Source: Aliidiomarina maris (GTDB lineage Bacteria; Pseudomonadota; Gammaproteobacteria; Enterobacterales; Alteromonadaceae). Taken from it: DNA of 64,000 nt. Made by a program: the position numbers and the translations under genes. Location of the stretch: assembly GCF_003987335.1 (NCBI RefSeq), contig NZ_PIPK01000004.1, positions 62,001-126,000 of the forward strand, read 5' to 3'. A model generated the notes under the pieces. It had not been told where the DNA came from. It did not search any database and saw nothing but the letters and a program-made list of their open reading frames with translations. Shown one piece after another: positions 38,948 through 49,485 of the stretch (the first letter of the stretch is position 1; the number at the start of each line of letters is the position of its first letter).

Positions 38948-38975
38948 TTGATCGGCTTGGCTATCGCCCCCATAT
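38948..38975 (+). promoter_or_regulatory. Heat-shock (sigma-32-like) promoter of htpX
   Basis: CCCCATAT at 38968-38975 matches the sigma-32 -10 consensus CCCCATnT exactly. TTGATC at 38948-38953, 14 bases upstream, matches four of six bases of TTGAAA. htpX belongs to the heat-shock regulon in E. coli, which supports the call. The start would be near 38982, about 50 bases before the gene. Confidence 0.65.
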
Positions 38976-39031
38976 TACTGCTTAGTAGCAAGTTAAACCG
39001 CCATTTGGCGATATGAAGGAACTAAACCAAT

Positions 39032-39916
39032 ATGAAACGAGTTGCATTATTAATCGGTACGAATTTAGCGGTCATTGTGGTACTAAGCATTGTCATGAAC
39101 GTGCTGATGGCGATGTTTGGCCTTGATTTTGGTAGCTATCAAGGGCTGCTGGTATTTGCCGCTATCTTTGGTTTTGGTGGTGCGTTTATTTCTTTAATGA
39201 TGTCGAAATGGATGGCAAAACGGTCGACTGGTGCACAGGTCATCGAGCGACCGCGCAATGAGACTGAGCGTTGGTTGGTTGAAACCGTCGCTCGTCAGGC
39301 AAAGCAAGCGGGGATCAAGATGCCAGAGGTGGCGATTTACCAATCCCCAGAGCCCAATGCATTTGCCACTGGGCCGAGTAAAAACGACTCGTTGGTGGCA
39401 GTATCCACAGGCCTGATGCACGCAATGAATAAAGATGAAGTTGAAGCGGTGCTGGCTCACGAGGTGAGTCACGTTGCGAATGGCGACATGGTAACGCTCA
39501 CTTTAATTCAAGGTGTGGTGAATACCTTCGTTATTTTCCTTGCCCGCGTTGTTGCTGGCTTTATTAATAATGCGATGCGCGGCAATCAGCAGGGCGGCGG
39601 CAACACTATCGGTGGTGGCTTTGCCTATTATGGCATTGTAATTGTGCTGGAGATTGTATTTGGCATTTTGGCTTCGATTATCGTGATGTACTTTTCGCGG
39701 CAACGTGAATACCGTGCGGATGCAGGGGCGGCTAAATTGGTCGGCCCGCACAAGATGATTAGCGCGTTACAACGCCTGAATGCCGGTCGAGATTCGCAGT
39801 TAGATTCCACCATGGCGGCTTTTGGTATCAAAGGCAAACGGGCGAAAAGCGAATTGTTTTTAAGCCATCCACCGATTGAAAAACGCATTGCTGCGCTGCA
39901 GGAGGGACGGTTTTGA
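39032..39916 (+). CDS. htpX: Membrane zinc protease HtpX
   Basis: HtpX is a heat-inducible M48 metalloprotease in the inner membrane that acts on misfolded membrane proteins. The 294-residue product has two N-terminal membrane helices (about 5-26 and 33-54), the zinc motif HEVSHV near residue 143, two more membrane segments (about 155-178 and 195-215) and the third ligand Glu in [13 protein letters not shown] near 226. GAAGGA precedes the ATG. Its stop overlaps the next gene by three bases. Confidence 0.95.
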   Translation: MKRVALLIGTNLAVIVVLSIVMNVLMAMFGLDFGSYQGLLVFAAIFGFGGAFISLMMSKWMAKRSTGAQVIERPRNETERWLVETVARQAKQAGIKMPEVAIYQSPEPNAFATGPSKNDSLVAVSTGLMHAMNKDEVEAVLAHEVSHVANGDMVTLTLIQGVVNTFVIFLARVVAGFINNAMRGNQQGGGNTIGGGFAYYGIVIVLEIVFGILASIIVMYFSRQREYRADAGAAKLVGPHKMISALQRLNAGRDSQLDSTMAAFGIKGKRAKSELFLSHPPIEKRIAALQEGRF

Positions 39917-40551
39917 TTTTCGAAACGGCGAAGATGAGTGCGCAGCAAATTTACCATGCGACGACGCAAACCTTATTACCCAGACCTATCGCTTGGGTGC
40001 TGACAAAGCACTCAAGCGGTCATTTTAATCTTGCGCCGTTCTCCTATTTCACTGCGGTATCCAGTGATCCTCCCTTACTGGTTTTTTCGGTCGGTGATAA
40101 AGCACCGGGCGAAGGGAAGGACACCAAAGTTAACATTACATCACATCCGTATTTTACCATTCATATTCCATCGTTAGGTGACGCTGCAGCGGTCACAGAG
40201 ACTGCCGCACCCCTGGCGGCAGAAGAATCTGAGTTGGTTCACGCGGGCCTTGAAACCGTGCCGTTCGAAGGTTTCGACATGCCACGCTTGGCCAACTGCA
40301 GCGTGGCGTATGGTTGCCGCTTGCACGATATACAAGGGATAAAAGGGGCACCCCAAAGCCTGGTTTTCGCGCATATTGAGCAAATTTATATCAGCCCGGA
40401 GGTCGCGCAATTCAATACGGTGCGCAAACCCAATGGTGATACCAGTGAGCGTTTAATGGTGGATGCCCGCAAGCTAAACCCGTTAGCGCGTTTAGGCGGA
40501 GCACAGTACGCTGGGATTGACGCCCCGTTTGAAATTGCACGACCTAAATAA
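39913..40551 (+). CDS. Flavin-reductase-like FMN-binding protein
   Basis: The 212-residue product belongs to the flavin reductase-like, FMN-binding split-barrel family. The characteristic part is [31 protein letters not shown]-like sequence at about residues 21-52, where RPIAWV and NLAPFS line the flavin site. Relatives reduce or bind flavin; the substrate is not known. The start is TTG 39913, which overlaps the htpX stop and has GGAGGG at 39901-39906, six bases upstream. Coupling to htpX is likely. Confidence 0.85.
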   Translation: MIFETAKMSAQQIYHATTQTLLPRPIAWVLTKHSSGHFNLAPFSYFTAVSSDPPLLVFSVGDKAPGEGKDTKVNITSHPYFTIHIPSLGDAAAVTETAAPLAAEESELVHAGLETVPFEGFDMPRLANCSVAYGCRLHDIQGIKGAPQSLVFAHIEQIYISPEVAQFNTVRKPNGDTSERLMVDARKLNPLARLGGAQYAGIDAPFEIARPK

Positions 40552-40656
40552 ATTATCGCAATCGATGTTTTAAGGATTGCTTTTAACAACACTTCTTAAT
40601 ACATTGAAATTTATATAACAACGGTATTTTTAATAACTAAAGGTAGGTGTAGTAAG

Positions 40657-42015
40657 ATGACCTCATGGAAAGCAAATAGCTGGCGCAGTAAACCGATTCA
40701 ACAGCAACCAACTTATGCCGATAGCGCGCAAGTTAAGTATGTTGAGGACCAGCTTCGTAGCTATCCACCTTTAGTGTTTGCAGAGGAAGCACGGCGTTTG
40801 CAGCATCATTTGGCCGATGTATGTCATGGCCATGGATTTTTACTCCAGGGTGGTGATTGCGCCGAATCGTTTAACGATTTCAATGCACCAAAAATCCGCG
40901 ATACCTTTAAAGTCATGCTGCAAATGGCAGTCGTACTAACCTTCGCGGGTTCTTGCCCTGTGACCAAAGTGGCGCGCATGGCAGGGCAGTATGCTAAACC
41001 GCGCTCGAGCGATCTTGAAACTATCGACGGGGTAAGCTTACCGAGCTACCGTGGTGATATCATTAATGGCATCGATTTCACGGAACAGGCCCGCATACCG
41101 CAGCCAGAGCGGATGTTAACGGCTTACCACCAAAGCGCGGCAACTTTGAATTTGTTGCGCGCATTTGCCCAGGGCGGTTTAGCTGATTTACACAAAGTGA
41201 ATAAGTGGAACATGAGCTTTGTGGCGGCTAACCCATTGAAAGACAAGTATCAGCGTGTAGCCGAGCAAATTGAAGAATCGCTTCGCTTCATGGAAGTCTT
41301 GGGTATTAATGCCCAGAGCCATCCAACCATTCATGAAACAGAGTTGTTTACCTCCCATGAGGCGTTACTTTTGCCTTATGAAGAGGCGCTGACTCGAGTG
41401 GATACATTGACTGGGCTGCCATATGATTGCTCAGCGCACATGTTATGGATAGGCGAGCGCACCCGTCAGCTCGACCATGCGCACGTTGAGTTTTTCCGAG
41501 GTATTCATAACCCGGTTGGGGTAAAAATCGGCCCGTCAATGCACGAGGATGAGCTCATGCGTTTGCTGGATGCACTGAACCCTGCTAACACCGCTGGGCG
41601 CCTGACATTGATTACCCGCATGGGTTCTGATGCGTTAGCTGAAAAGTTACCAACATTAATCCGTCGCGTGCAACGTGAGGGGCGCCAAGTCGTTTGGTCG
41701 AGCGATCCAATGCACGGCAATACAGTGAAAGCTGACAACGGCTTTAAAACACGTAATTTCAATGCCATTATTCGCGAGTTAAAACAGTTCTTTGCGGTAC
41801 ATCAAAGCGAAAATAGTTACGCAGGTGGTATACATTTAGAGATGACGGGGCAGGACGTGACCGAGTGCACTGGCGGCGCGTATCAAATTAGCGAGTCAGA
41901 TTTGGCAAAACGCTACCAGACCCAATGTGATCCGCGCTTGAACGCTGATCAAGTGCTAGAATTAGCGTTTCTAATCGCCGAAACCCTACGCGAAGCGCGT
42001 AACGGCCGTGGTTAA
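40657..42015 (+). CDS. Class II 3-deoxy-7-phosphoheptulonate synthase
   Basis: DAHP synthase condenses PEP with erythrose 4-phosphate, the first step of aromatic synthesis. The 452-residue sequence is of class II (plant and Mycobacterium type), not the AroF/G/H class I type. It has [11 protein letters not shown] near residue 65, [14 protein letters not shown] near 105, [10 protein letters not shown] near 128, [14 protein letters not shown] near 271, PVGVKIGP near 290, [10 protein letters not shown] near 348 and [15 protein letters not shown] near 390, with the metal-binding Cys, His, Glu and Asp of the class. It is close to the PEP-producing gene ppsA. The 105-base gap before it is A/T-rich and probably holds its promoter. 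Confidence 0.93.
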   Translation: MTSWKANSWRSKPIQQQPTYADSAQVKYVEDQLRSYPPLVFAEEARRLQHHLADVCHGHGFLLQGGDCAESFNDFNAPKIRDTFKVMLQMAVVLTFAGSCPVTKVARMAGQYAKPRSSDLETIDGVSLPSYRGDIINGIDFTEQARIPQPERMLTAYHQSAATLNLLRAFAQGGLADLHKVNKWNMSFVAANPLKDKYQRVAEQIEESLRFMEVLGINAQSHPTIHETELFTSHEALLLPYEEALTRVDTLTGLPYDCSAHMLWIGERTRQLDHAHVEFFRGIHNPVGVKIGPSMHEDELMRLLDALNPANTAGRLTLITRMGSDALAEKLPTLIRRVQREGRQVVWSSDPMHGNTVKADNGFKTRNFNAIIRELKQFFAVHQSENSYAGGIHLEMTGQDVTECTGGAYQISESDLAKRYQTQCDPRLNADQVLELAFLIAETLREARNGRG

Positions 42016-42052
42016 TTCCTACGGCAACTAATTTAAACGAGGATTTATAGGC

Positions 42053-42853
42053 ATGTCGCAACAAGTAGAGCAATTTTTCGAGCACCTTTGGCAAGATTAC
42101 CTGCAAAAAACACCATCTGCGGGCAAAGTACATCAAGTGCTAGGAGGCGGTGCCGAGATCATTAACGATCACGTGGCTTTCCGAACCTTCAATATTGCTC
42201 CAGTCAAACTTGAGAAGCTGGCTGAGTTATTTGAAAACATGGGGTATTTCGCAAATGGTGATTACCATTTCGAAGCCAAAAAATTGCGCGCCAAACACTA
42301 TGAGCACGACAACAAAGATTTGCCAAAAATCTTTATCTCTGAGCTATTAGTGGAAGAATTCCCTGATGACGTGCAACAGATTATTGTCGACATGGTTGCG
42401 TCAATAGACCCGAAAGCCGTTGAGCAAGCTGAGTTTTTATATTCAGGCACGCACTGGCAAGTTACTAAGGCGCAGTACGACCGCTTACTTGAGGAAAGCG
42501 AATACGCTGCATGGATGAGCGCGTTTGGCTTTTGCGCCAACCACTTTACCGTGAGCGTGAATCGTTTACCGGGCTACGATTCTGTTGAGCAGGTCAATCA
42601 AAAACTCAAAGATGAAGGCTTTGTTTTAAATAGTGCTGGCGGTGAAGTAAAGGGCAACCCAGACGTATTCTTAGAACAGTCATCCACCATGGCGGATCGC
42701 ATTGATGTGGCATTTGCTGACCAGTCAGCACAAATTCCAAGCTGTTTTTACGAATTTGCTAAGCGCTACAATATGCCTGACGGCGAGCTTTACACTGGTT
42801 TTGTTGCGGCGTCAGCCGACAAAATCTTTGAAAGCACGAATGCCAAAGGCTAG
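42053..42853 (+). CDS. DUF1338 protein, candidate 2-oxoadipate dioxygenase/decarboxylase (HglS-like)
   Basis: The 266-residue product matches the DUF1338 family. A characterised member, HglS of Pseudomonas putida, turns 2-oxoadipate into D-2-hydroxyglutarate with an iron centre. The expected ligands are visible: His40 in NDHVAFRTF, His164 in ANHFTVSVN and Glu234 in CFYEFAKRY. This protein is shorter than HglS (about 464 residues) and belongs to the short subgroup, so the same activity is inferred. The D-2-hydroxyglutarate dehydrogenase gene ydiJ lies 3.5 kb downstream. Confidence 0.82.
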   Translation: MSQQVEQFFEHLWQDYLQKTPSAGKVHQVLGGGAEIINDHVAFRTFNIAPVKLEKLAELFENMGYFANGDYHFEAKKLRAKHYEHDNKDLPKIFISELLVEEFPDDVQQIIVDMVASIDPKAVEQAEFLYSGTHWQVTKAQYDRLLEESEYAAWMSAFGFCANHFTVSVNRLPGYDSVEQVNQKLKDEGFVLNSAGGEVKGNPDVFLEQSSTMADRIDVAFADQSAQIPSCFYEFAKRYNMPDGELYTGFVAASADKIFESTNAKG

Positions 42854-42871
42854 GTCAATTATTGTGTATCA

Positions 42872-42899
42872 CAGCCCACGCTTGCGTGGGCTTTTTTTT
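42872..42899 (+). terminator. Terminator after the DUF1338 gene
   Basis: GCCCACGC at 42874-42881 pairs with GCGTGGGC at 42884-42891 around a 2-base loop and is followed by eight Ts. Confidence 0.93.
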
Positions 42900-42922
42900 G
42901 GGGCCAAATTGATGCCTTATCG

Positions 42923-43729
42923 TTAGTAACGATGGCGTTCGAGTTTAGCTTCATCCATGATCTTGGCTGCCAATTCTTCTACCGATGCATGAGTCGAGTT
43001 CAAAAATGGAATAGCCTCCTGGCGATACAGATTCTCAATTTTATCAATTTCACGTTGGCACTGCTCAAGCGACGCATAGCGGCTGTTGGCTCTACGCGCC
43101 TCACGAATGTGTTGCAGGCGTTCGACGTCGATGGTGAGCCCGAACAGTTTATGCCGGTGCATCTTCAAGTCGTAACTTAACTGCAGGTTGTCCATATCAT
43201 CTTCGGTAATCGGGTAATTGGCGGCTTTGATGCCGTATTGCAGAGCAAGATACAGGCAGGTCGGTGTTTTACCGGTGCGCGATGCGCCGATAAGGATAAT
43301 GTCGGCCTGGTCATATTCTCGCGTGCTAACGCCATCGTCATTGGCTAAGGTGTAATCGACCGCATCAATGCGAAAATTATAGTCTTGGTGAATACCGTGG
43401 GTACGGTTGGTTTTGGGCTGAGCTTTAACCCCAAGCTCGGCTTCCATACGCCCGACAAAGTGATCTAGAAAGTCATAATGAATGGCGTCACTTTGGGTCA
43501 CCAGCCGTTTAATCTCAGTATTTACAAACGTGTGGAATACCAAGGGCTTCTCGTCGTCTTCAGCGGCAGCTAAGTTGATTTGATGGGCGCAGCGCTGAGC
43601 CTTCTCAAGGCTGTCGATAAACGGCAATGTGCGATGCTTAAATTTCATTGGAAACAGTGACAGCATGGCGTGGCCAAATGCTTCGGAGGTTAACGCAGTG
43701 CCATCGGAAATATAAAATGCGGTACGCAT
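42923..43729 (-). CDS. ppsR: PEP synthetase regulatory kinase/pyrophosphorylase
   Basis: PpsR turns PEP synthase off by ADP-dependent phosphorylation and on by phosphate-dependent removal. The 268-residue product has the start [12 protein letters not shown] near residue 5, the P-loop [15 protein letters not shown] near 148, and [12 protein letters not shown] near 173. The frame opens with a TTG at 43738, but ATG 43729 has AAGGA about 10 bases upstream and fits E. coli PpsR. It is divergent from its target ppsA, as in E. coli. Confidence 0.94.
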   Translation of the reverse strand: MRTAFYISDGTALTSEAFGHAMLSLFPMKFKHRTLPFIDSLEKAQRCAHQINLAAAEDDEKPLVFHTFVNTEIKRLVTQSDAIHYDFLDHFVGRMEAELGVKAQPKTNRTHGIHQDYNFRIDAVDYTLANDDGVSTREYDQADIILIGASRTGKTPTCLYLALQYGIKAANYPITEDDMDNLQLSYDLKMHRHKLFGLTIDVERLQHIREARRANSRYASLEQCQREIDKIENLYRQEAIPFLNSTHASVEELAAKIMDEAKLERHRY

Positions 43730-43763
43730 GGGCAGCAATCCTTAGTTCAATGTGACACAGATA

Positions 43764-43792
43764 TTAACTTGTTGGGCAACAATGTGTAAAAT
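43764..43792 (+). promoter_or_regulatory. ppsA promoter
   Basis: TTAACT at 43764-43769 (four of six) and TAAAAT at 43787-43792 (five of six, preceded by TGTG) are 17 bases apart. Transcription would begin about 40 bases before the GTG start codon. Confidence 0.6.
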
Positions 43793-43839
43793 AGTGGCTT
43801 CTCACCACGCATAGATTGAATCTTAGGAAGGACTTTATT

Positions 43840-46209
43840 GTGCAAGAATACGTGCTTTGGTATCAGCAACTAGGTATGAACGATGTCGGCCGAGTGGGGG
43901 GAAAGAATGCGTCCCTCGGTGAAATGATTAGTAACTTGGCAGGTGCAGGGGTGACAGTCCCCGGCGGGTTTGCCACCACTGCCGACGCTTTTAACGAGTT
44001 TCTAGAGCAAAGCGGGATTAACGAAAAAATCTACCAACTGCTTGATAACCTGAATGTAGATGATGTTAAAGCCCTCGCCGAAGCCGGCAAAACTATCCGC
44101 CAATGGATAATCGACACTCCCTTCCAAGATAATCTCAACCACGCCATCCACCAAGCTTACCAAGAACTTAGCCAAGGCAATCCAGATGCAAGCTTTGCGG
44201 TACGCAGCTCAGCCACCGCAGAAGACATGCCAGATGCGTCATTCGCTGGACAGCAAGAAACCTTTTTGAATGTAAAAGGTATCGATGCCGTGATGGAAGC
44301 GATTAAACACGTGTTCGCGTCACTGTTTAATGACCGTGCTATTTCATATCGTGTGCACCAAGGCTACGACCACCGTGGTGTGGCCTTATCGGCTGGTATT
44401 CAGCGCATGGTACGTAGTGATTTAGCGTCATCGGGCGTGATGTTCTCTATTGATACCGAATCAGGCTTTGACCAAGTGGTATTTATTACTGCGTCTTATG
44501 GTTTAGGCGAGATGGTGGTGCAGGGTGCGGTGAACCCAGACGAATTTTTTGTACATAAGCCAACCTTAGCCGCGGGCCGCCCAGCCGTTGTACGCCGCAC
44601 TATGGGCAGTAAATTGGTTGAAATGGTCTATTCCGATGATACCAGTCACGGTAAGCAAGTGCAGATTCAAGACATTGACAGCGAGCGCAGCCAGCGTTTC
44701 GCGCTTTCAGACGATGAAATCGCAGAGCTCGCACGTCAAGCCGTGACGATTGAAAAGCATTATGGTCGTCCGATGGATATTGAGTGGGCGAAAGACGGGC
44801 ATGACGGCAAGCTGTATATCGTGCAAGCGCGCCCTGAAACGGTGCGCTCAAATGAGCAAGGTCAGGCAATTGAGCGTTTCACCTTACAACAAACGTCGGA
44901 TGTGATCGCCTCTGGGCGTGCCATTGGGCAGAAAATTGGTAAAGGCCGCGCGCGTTTACTCAGCTCAATTGCGCAAATGGACCAAGTACAACCTGGCGAC
45001 GTGTTAGTCACCGATATGACAGACCCAGATTGGGAACCTATCATGAAGCGCGCAAGCGCCATCGTCACTAACCGCGGCGGGCGAACCTGTCATGCTGCCA
45101 TCATTGCCCGTGAATTGGGCATACCTGCAGTAGTTGGCTGTGGCAATGCGACTGACTTGATCAGTGACGGCGAATTGGTCACCGTCTCATGTGCAGAAGG
45201 TGACACCGGCTTAATTTATCGTGGCGAACTCGATTTTGAAGTGACCCAATCTGAAGTGGGCGCTATGCCGGCGCTGCCGTTAAAAATTATGATGAACGTG
45301 GGTAACCCTGACCGCGCCTTTGAATTCGCGCGTTTGCCGCATGCGGGTGTGGGCTTGGCACGTTTAGAATTTATTATTAACCGAATGATAGGGGTTCACC
45401 CAAAAGCGCTGCTTAACTTTGACCAGCAAAGTGCAGAATTGAAAGAAGAAATTCAGCGTATGATGGCAGGCTATGCAAACCCTGTAGAGTTCTACATTCA
45501 GCGTTTAGTTGAAGGTATTTCTACCATTGCAGCATCGTTTTCGCCTGAGCGCGTGATTGTGCGCATGTCTGATTTCAAATCGAACGAATACGCTAACTTG
45601 GTGGGCGGGCGCCAGTACGAGCCAGAGGAAGAGAACCCGATGCTTGGTTTCAGAGGGGCGTCACGCTATATCTCTGAATATTTCCGCGATTGTTTTGCCC
45701 TTGAATGCGAAGCTATTAAGCGCGTGCGCAACCAAATGGGTCTAACTAACGTAGAAATTATGATCCCGTTTGTGCGTACTTTGGACGAAGGCCGTCAAGT
45801 GATCGAAATACTTGCAGAGCATGGCTTGGTGCAAGGCGAGAACGGTTTACGCGTAATTATGATGTGTGAATTGCCGTCCAATGCGCTGTTAGCCGATAAA
45901 TTCCTGGATATTTTTGATGGTTTCTCCATTGGCTCGAACGATTTAACTCAGTTAACCCTAGGCTTAGACCGGGACTCTGGCCTGATTGCGCACTTGTTTG
46001 AAGAGCGTGACGAAGCAGTTAAGGCGTTGTTATCTATGGCTATTCAAACGGCCAAGACACGCGGCAAGTATGTGGGTATTTGCGGTCAAGGCCCGTCTGA
46101 TCATCCCGACTTTGCAAAGTGGCTGGTAGACCAAGGCATCGATTCTGTGTCGTTAAACCCTGACACAGTGCTGGATACTTGGCTATATTTAGGTAAAGAA
46201 CTGGGCTAA
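43840..46209 (+). CDS. ppsA: Phosphoenolpyruvate synthase
   Basis: PpsA makes PEP from pyruvate and ATP for gluconeogenesis. The 789-residue product has an ATP-grasp domain ([23 protein letters not shown] near 128), the phosphohistidine domain with the catalytic His in [18 protein letters not shown] near 417, and a PEP-binding barrel with [13 protein letters not shown] near 630 and NPDTVLDTW at the end. GTG 43840 is chosen because AGGAAGGA lies seven bases upstream; an earlier in-frame TTG at 43816 has none. PpsR would act on the Thr near the catalytic His. Confidence 0.95.
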   Translation: MQEYVLWYQQLGMNDVGRVGGKNASLGEMISNLAGAGVTVPGGFATTADAFNEFLEQSGINEKIYQLLDNLNVDDVKALAEAGKTIRQWIIDTPFQDNLNHAIHQAYQELSQGNPDASFAVRSSATAEDMPDASFAGQQETFLNVKGIDAVMEAIKHVFASLFNDRAISYRVHQGYDHRGVALSAGIQRMVRSDLASSGVMFSIDTESGFDQVVFITASYGLGEMVVQGAVNPDEFFVHKPTLAAGRPAVVRRTMGSKLVEMVYSDDTSHGKQVQIQDIDSERSQRFALSDDEIAELARQAVTIEKHYGRPMDIEWAKDGHDGKLYIVQARPETVRSNEQGQAIERFTLQQTSDVIASGRAIGQKIGKGRARLLSSIAQMDQVQPGDVLVTDMTDPDWEPIMKRASAIVTNRGGRTCHAAIIARELGIPAVVGCGNATDLISDGELVTVSCAEGDTGLIYRGELDFEVTQSEVGAMPALPLKIMMNVGNPDRAFEFARLPHAGVGLARLEFIINRMIGVHPKALLNFDQQSAELKEEIQRMMAGYANPVEFYIQRLVEGISTIAASFSPERVIVRMSDFKSNEYANLVGGRQYEPEEENPMLGFRGASRYISEYFRDCFALECEAIKRVRNQMGLTNVEIMIPFVRTLDEGRQVIEILAEHGLVQGENGLRVIMMCELPSNALLADKFLDIFDGFSIGSNDLTQLTLGLDRDSGLIAHLFEERDEAVKALLSMAIQTAKTRGKYVGICGQGPSDHPDFAKWLVDQGIDSVSLNPDTVLDTWLYLGKELG

Positions 46210-46286
46210 TGCAATCGGGTCGACGTTCGGCCCTTTCATGCATAAGGCACACAATGCGCAGTTTGCATTGAGTGCGAGGCATAGAC

Positions 46287-46316
46287 AGGGCATGCATCGC
46301 ATGCCCTATTTATTTA
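46287..46316 (+). terminator. Terminator after ppsA
   Basis: AGGGCATGC at 46287-46295 pairs with GCATGCCCT at 46299-46307 around ATC, then ATTTATTT follows. The T-run is broken by an A, so some read-through into the next gene is possible. Confidence 0.7.
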
Positions 46317-46330
46317 AATGAGGTAGCTAC

Positions 46331-49300
46331 TTGTCACAGCATAAGGTTTTGCCGGTTATTCAAGAACAGCAAGAAGCTGCCTTGGATGCAAATTATCAAG
46401 CATTTATTCGCGCATTACAGACGCTCAAGCAAGCAGGGCGCTTTGCGGGCGACATTGATACCAGCTACGCGGGGCGGTTGGTCGCAGCGACAGATAACAG
46501 TATTTACCAGCAAATGCCACAGGCAGTTATCTACCCGAAAAGCCAGGACGATGTTGGTATTCTGCTTAGCTTGGCGGCGCGTCCTGAGCATCAAAGTGTG
46601 CGCTTTTCGCCACGCGGGGGTGGCACAGGCACCAATGGTCAGTCGCTTACCCATTGGTTGGTACTGGATTTAAGTCGTTACTTAACCCGCGTACTTGAAA
46701 TAAACGCCGACGAAGGTTGGGTTCGAGTGGAAACTGGTATCGTTAAAGATGCTCTGAACCAGGCGCTTGCGCCATATGGCTTTTTCTTTGCCCCAGATAC
46801 CTCGACCAGCAATCGTTGCACCATAGGCGGCATGATCAACACCGATGCGTCCGGGCAAGGCTCTTTGGTCTACGGTAAAACCAGCGACCATATTCTTGCC
46901 CTTGGCAGTTATGTGGTGTCGGGCGAACGGTTAGACACTTTTCCTGTGCCACTGGCAAATGCGCGGCAACTAGCTGAACTGGACACCTTCGAAGCACCAT
47001 TGTATCGCCAAGCTATCAAGAGCTGTGTGGATTTGCGCGGCGCGGTGGTGGATAAATTTCCTGCACTCAACCGCTTTTTAACCGGCTATGACTTAAAGCA
47101 TTGCTATGATGCTGATACCCAGCAGATTGACCTTAGTCGCTTAATCGCTGGCTCCGAAGGGACATTGGCGGTGGTGACTGAAGCGAAATTGAACATGACT
47201 CGCTTGCCGAAAGCGAAAGTGCTAGTCAATGTGAAATATAGCGACTTTCAATCTGCACTGCGCCATGCACCAGATTTAGTCCGTGCACAAGCCACGTCAG
47301 TTGAAACGATTGATAGTAAGGTTCTTAATTTAGCGCGCCAGGACATCATTTGGAACGGTGTGAAAGACTTGTTGCAGGAACTGCCAGATCAGCCAATGGA
47401 TGGCATTAACATGGTCGAATTTACCGCGACTTCAAAGTACGCGGTTGAGCAAAAAGTAGCAGCCTTAGTGGCTACGTTAGAAGACGACATGCAAGCAGGT
47501 AAAGGCGTGCTTGGTTTTCAAGTGTGTGACGATGCGAATAGCATTCAGCGCATTTACGCCATGCGTAAAAAAGCGGTTGGGCTATTAGGCGCCACTCAAG
47601 GCGCGCGTAAGCCGATTGCCTTTGTTGAAGACACCGCCGTGCCGCCACACGCACTGGCGGACTATATCACTGAGTTCCGTGCGTTGTTGGATGCCCATAA
47701 TTTGCATTACGGCATGTTTGGGCACGTCGATGCAGGTGTTTTACATGTGCGCCCTGCGTTAAATATGCAAGATGAAGCCGATGAGCGCTTGGTGCGCCAA
47801 GTCAGTGACCAGGTGGTGCAACTAACCGCCAAATACGGTGGGTTAATGTGGGGCGAACACGGTAAAGGCTTTCGCTCTGAATACGGGCCTGAGCTCTTCG
47901 GACCACAGTTGTTTGAAGAACTGCGCAAAGTCAAAGCGACGTTTGACCCGTTAAATAGGCTGAACCCGGGTAAAATTTGCACGCCTTATGCAGACTCCGA
48001 TCCAGTTGAAGGGCTGGTTCGGGTTGACGATCGTAAGCGCGGTTGGTTCGATCGCCAAATACCAATTGCCACCCAGCAACGCTTTCAAAGCGCCATGGAC
48101 TGTAACGGTAATGGTTTATGCTTTAACTTCGAAGCCAGTAGCCCGATGTGTCCTTCGTTTCGGGTCACGGGAGATCGCCGCTATTCACCCAAAGGCCGTG
48201 CAAGTTTAATTCGCGAGTGGCTGCGCCGCCAAGAGGGCTTAGGCTATGACGTGTCGCATCCGCCGAAGGCGAGCTTGTCTTGGTGGGGTAAACGGAAAGC
48301 TAAGGCGCGAACGCAGGACTTCAATCACGAAGTCAAAGCCAGCATGGATGAATGTTTAGCGTGTAAGGCCTGTACATCACAGTGTCCGGTCAAGGTAGAT
48401 ATTCCAACGCACCGTGCCAATTTCTTAGCCCATTACCACAGCCGATATCCACGGCCGTTGAAAGATTATGTGGTCAAGAACATTGAAACTTGGCTCCCAC
48501 GTATGGCCAAGCACGCGACTTGGGTTAACCGTATCACTCAAGCTAGCGTGACTCAAAAGCTAACCCGCAAATGGCTCGGCTACGAGGATATGCCAAGCTT
48601 ATCCGTGCCCGCATTAGCCAAGCGCGACTTGTTCGCGCGGGCCATGACGCTGGAGCAATTTAGCCAGCATTTGAAAGGACCATTAGGGGACGAAGAAAGA
48701 CGTCATTACGTTGGTTTGGTACAAGACCCATTTACCTCGTTTTATGAAGCGGACTTGGTTGAAGATTTTATCAAATTATGTGGTCGGCTTGGGATTCAGG
48801 CGGTGATATTGCCTTATCAGCCAAATGGTAAAGCGGCCCACGTGAAAGGGTTTTTATCCGAGTTTCGCGACATTGCAGCACGCCAGGCAAAGCAACTTAA
48901 CCGTGCTGACGCATTAAACTTACCCCTAGTTGGTCTCGATGCATCGACCGTGCTGTGCTACGCCGATGAGTATCGCCAGGTGTTAGGCGAGGCGCGCGGT
49001 AATTTTGAGGTCAAACTGGTGCAGGATTGGTTGCTACAAGATATCGACCCAAGTGTGTTACGTGATTTCGTGCATGTGCAGCCAACCCAGAATGAAGCCA
49101 GTGCCCCCGTGCAACTCTTGTTACACTGCACGGAGCAAACCAATGCAGCCGGTAGCGGTGCGGCTTGGCAACAAGTGTTTGCTAAAGTCGGTGTGCCTTG
49201 TGAAATCCCAGCCGTGGGTTGTTGTGGTATGGCGGGGACTTATGGTCATGAAAGTGAGCATCAAAGCAAAAGCCGAGCACTGTTTGCGATGAGTTGGCAG

Positions 49301-49423
49301 GTGCAACTTGGTAAGAGCACGCAACCATTAGCAAGTGGTTTTAGTTGCCGCTGCCAAAGCAAACGTTTTGCCCAGCAGCCGTTAAAACATCCGCTGCAAC
49401 ACTTGTTAGACGCGCTATGTTAA
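46331..49423 (+). CDS. ydiJ: D-2-hydroxyglutarate dehydrogenase (YdiJ type)
   Basis: YdiJ oxidises D-2-hydroxyglutarate to 2-oxoglutarate and passes electrons on through iron-sulfur centres. The 1030-residue product has a FAD-binding domain of the lactate/glycolate oxidase type (PRGGGTGTNGQSL near residue 95 and IAGSEGTLAVVTEA near 275), a FAD-oxidase C-terminal domain (about 300-550, with GHVDAGVLHVRP near 463), a ferredoxin-like motif C675xxC678xxC681xxxC685P, and a CCG-like cysteine-rich domain (AVGCCGMAGTYGHE near 960). The start is TTG 46331 with GAGG seven bases upstream. E. coli ydiJ is also near ppsA. Confidence 0.92.
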   Translation: MSQHKVLPVIQEQQEAALDANYQAFIRALQTLKQAGRFAGDIDTSYAGRLVAATDNSIYQQMPQAVIYPKSQDDVGILLSLAARPEHQSVRFSPRGGGTGTNGQSLTHWLVLDLSRYLTRVLEINADEGWVRVETGIVKDALNQALAPYGFFFAPDTSTSNRCTIGGMINTDASGQGSLVYGKTSDHILALGSYVVSGERLDTFPVPLANARQLAELDTFEAPLYRQAIKSCVDLRGAVVDKFPALNRFLTGYDLKHCYDADTQQIDLSRLIAGSEGTLAVVTEAKLNMTRLPKAKVLVNVKYSDFQSALRHAPDLVRAQATSVETIDSKVLNLARQDIIWNGVKDLLQELPDQPMDGINMVEFTATSKYAVEQKVAALVATLEDDMQAGKGVLGFQVCDDANSIQRIYAMRKKAVGLLGATQGARKPIAFVEDTAVPPHALADYITEFRALLDAHNLHYGMFGHVDAGVLHVRPALNMQDEADERLVRQVSDQVVQLTAKYGGLMWGEHGKGFRSEYGPELFGPQLFEELRKVKATFDPLNRLNPGKICTPYADSDPVEGLVRVDDRKRGWFDRQIPIATQQRFQSAMDCNGNGLCFNFEASSPMCPSFRVTGDRRYSPKGRASLIREWLRRQEGLGYDVSHPPKASLSWWGKRKAKARTQDFNHEVKASMDECLACKACTSQCPVKVDIPTHRANFLAHYHSRYPRPLKDYVVKNIETWLPRMAKHATWVNRITQASVTQKLTRKWLGYEDMPSLSVPALAKRDLFARAMTLEQFSQHLKGPLGDEERRHYVGLVQDPFTSFYEADLVEDFIKLCGRLGIQAVILPYQPNGKAAHVKGFLSEFRDIAARQAKQLNRADALNLPLVGLDASTVLCYADEYRQVLGEARGNFEVKLVQDWLLQDIDPSVLRDFVHVQPTQNEASAPVQLLLHCTEQTNAAGSGAAWQQVFAKVGVPCEIPAVGCCGMAGTYGHESEHQSKSRALFAMSWQVQLGKSTQPLASGFSCRCQSKRFAQQPLKHPLQHLLDALC

Positions 49424-49428
49424 AACAA

Positions 49429-49453
49429 AACAGCCCGGCAATGCCGGGCTGTT
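49429..49453. terminator. Hairpin between ydiJ and the leucine dehydrogenase-like gene
   Basis: AACAGCCCGGC at 49429-49439 pairs with GCCGGGCTGTT at 49443-49453 around AAT, eleven base pairs. On the minus strand it runs into TTTTGTTTT, a good terminator for the minus-strand gene; on the plus strand the following bases are less T-rich. Confidence 0.78.
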
Positions 49454-49485
49454 GGTTAAATTCGCAAAGTTTGCGTGGTAAGCAG

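Noticed and set aside
43814-43827. TTGAATC-like Cra (FruR) site before ppsA
   Set aside because: E. coli ppsA is Cra-regulated, but only one half resembles the site and the match is too short to claim.
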